Under the pieces are notes generated by a model, which was not told the DNA's origin, did no database searches, and was given only the letters and a program-made list of their open reading frames with translations. A stretch of 64,000 nucleotides of DNA from Leptospira ainazelensis (GTDB lineage Bacteria > Spirochaetota > Leptospiria > Leptospirales > Leptospiraceae): assembly GCF_016918785.1 (NCBI RefSeq), contig NZ_JAFFPT010000019.1:57639-121638 (forward strand), given 5' to 3'. The position numbers and the translations under genes were made by a program. This document shows positions 63,831 through 64,000 of this stretch, in pieces; within the stretch, counting starts at the first letter, position 1, and every line of letters begins with the position of its first letter.

Positions 63831-64000
63831 TCCCGCCGCTCCGAAGATGGATCCTATGATCCATCCGCCTATCACATCGCTTACAAAGTGATGCAGAGAA
63901 AGCAACCTTCCAAATCCGGCTAAGAAACTGATCAGAATCAAGGCCGGAGAAAATTTAAATAAGAACACAAGGATGAGAACCGCCGTCATCGAGTTTGCGG

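Overview
The window comes from the chromosome of a pathogenic Leptospira, around the replication origin. Three things point there: the block dnaA-dnaN-recF-dciA-gyrB-gyrA, a parA-parB pair with parS sites to its left, and a recognisable lipL21, which encodes a surface lipoprotein known from pathogenic leptospires. Short spirochaetal lipoboxes, FliG, a bactofilin and frequent TTG/GTG starts fit. By eye the GC content is in the low 40s percent (not computed), higher than expected for L. interrogans, so another pathogenic species is more likely.

Layout. 1-1.6 kb: serS (cut by the window edge) and tatD, leftward. 1.75-3.6 kb: an envelope/cytoskeleton operon of a degenerate LytM protein, a bactofilin and a YaaR-like protein. 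3.7-7.4 kb: a phosphoesterase, then rsmG-parA-parB, leftward. 7.5-10.6 kb: MarR regulator, M20 peptidase and an exported repeat protein whose gene contains a perfect parS core. 10.6-12.7 kb: a loose, decayed stretch with a DUF1963 gene, a frameshifted pseudogene and a diverged second copy of the mnmG 3' end. 12.8-16.7 kb: mnmG, ilvE, holB. 16.7-26.8 kb: the dnaA to dusB block, with AT-rich spacers before and after dnaA; the one after dnaA is the better oriC candidate. 27-31 kb: lipoproteins including lipL21, a VWA protein and a degenerate NtrC-type AAA+ protein. 31-38 kb: holA, maf, two envelope proteins, a FabG-like reductase, a YciO-type protein, an FG-GAP lipoprotein and an Spx/ArsC-like protein. 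38-42.6 kb: fliG, three exported proteins of unknown function, then a PuuD-like membrane protein paired with a c-type cytochrome. 42.6-53.2 kb: IMPase, GH42 glycosidase, hslO, tsaE-tsaB-rnr, and a GMC oxidoreductase with its small-subunit lipoprotein. 53.2-57.5 kb: a TPR protein facing a TonB-like/nusG-paralogue/kdsD/aroD operon. 57.6-64 kb: DUF445 protein, PAS chemoreceptor, M50B protease, a UXS-type sugar decarboxylase, pntAA and the end of a PAP2 phosphatase gene.

How it fits together. Initiator, clamp, helicase loader, gyrase, two clamp-loader subunits and the ParABS system lie within about 28 kb, as expected at an origin. Most genes left of about 14.7 kb are leftward and most from dnaA on are rightward, as expected of forks leaving this region. 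Between these core blocks lie many envelope lipoproteins, several unlike any family I recognise. No tRNA, rRNA, CRISPR array, insertion sequence or prophage was seen.
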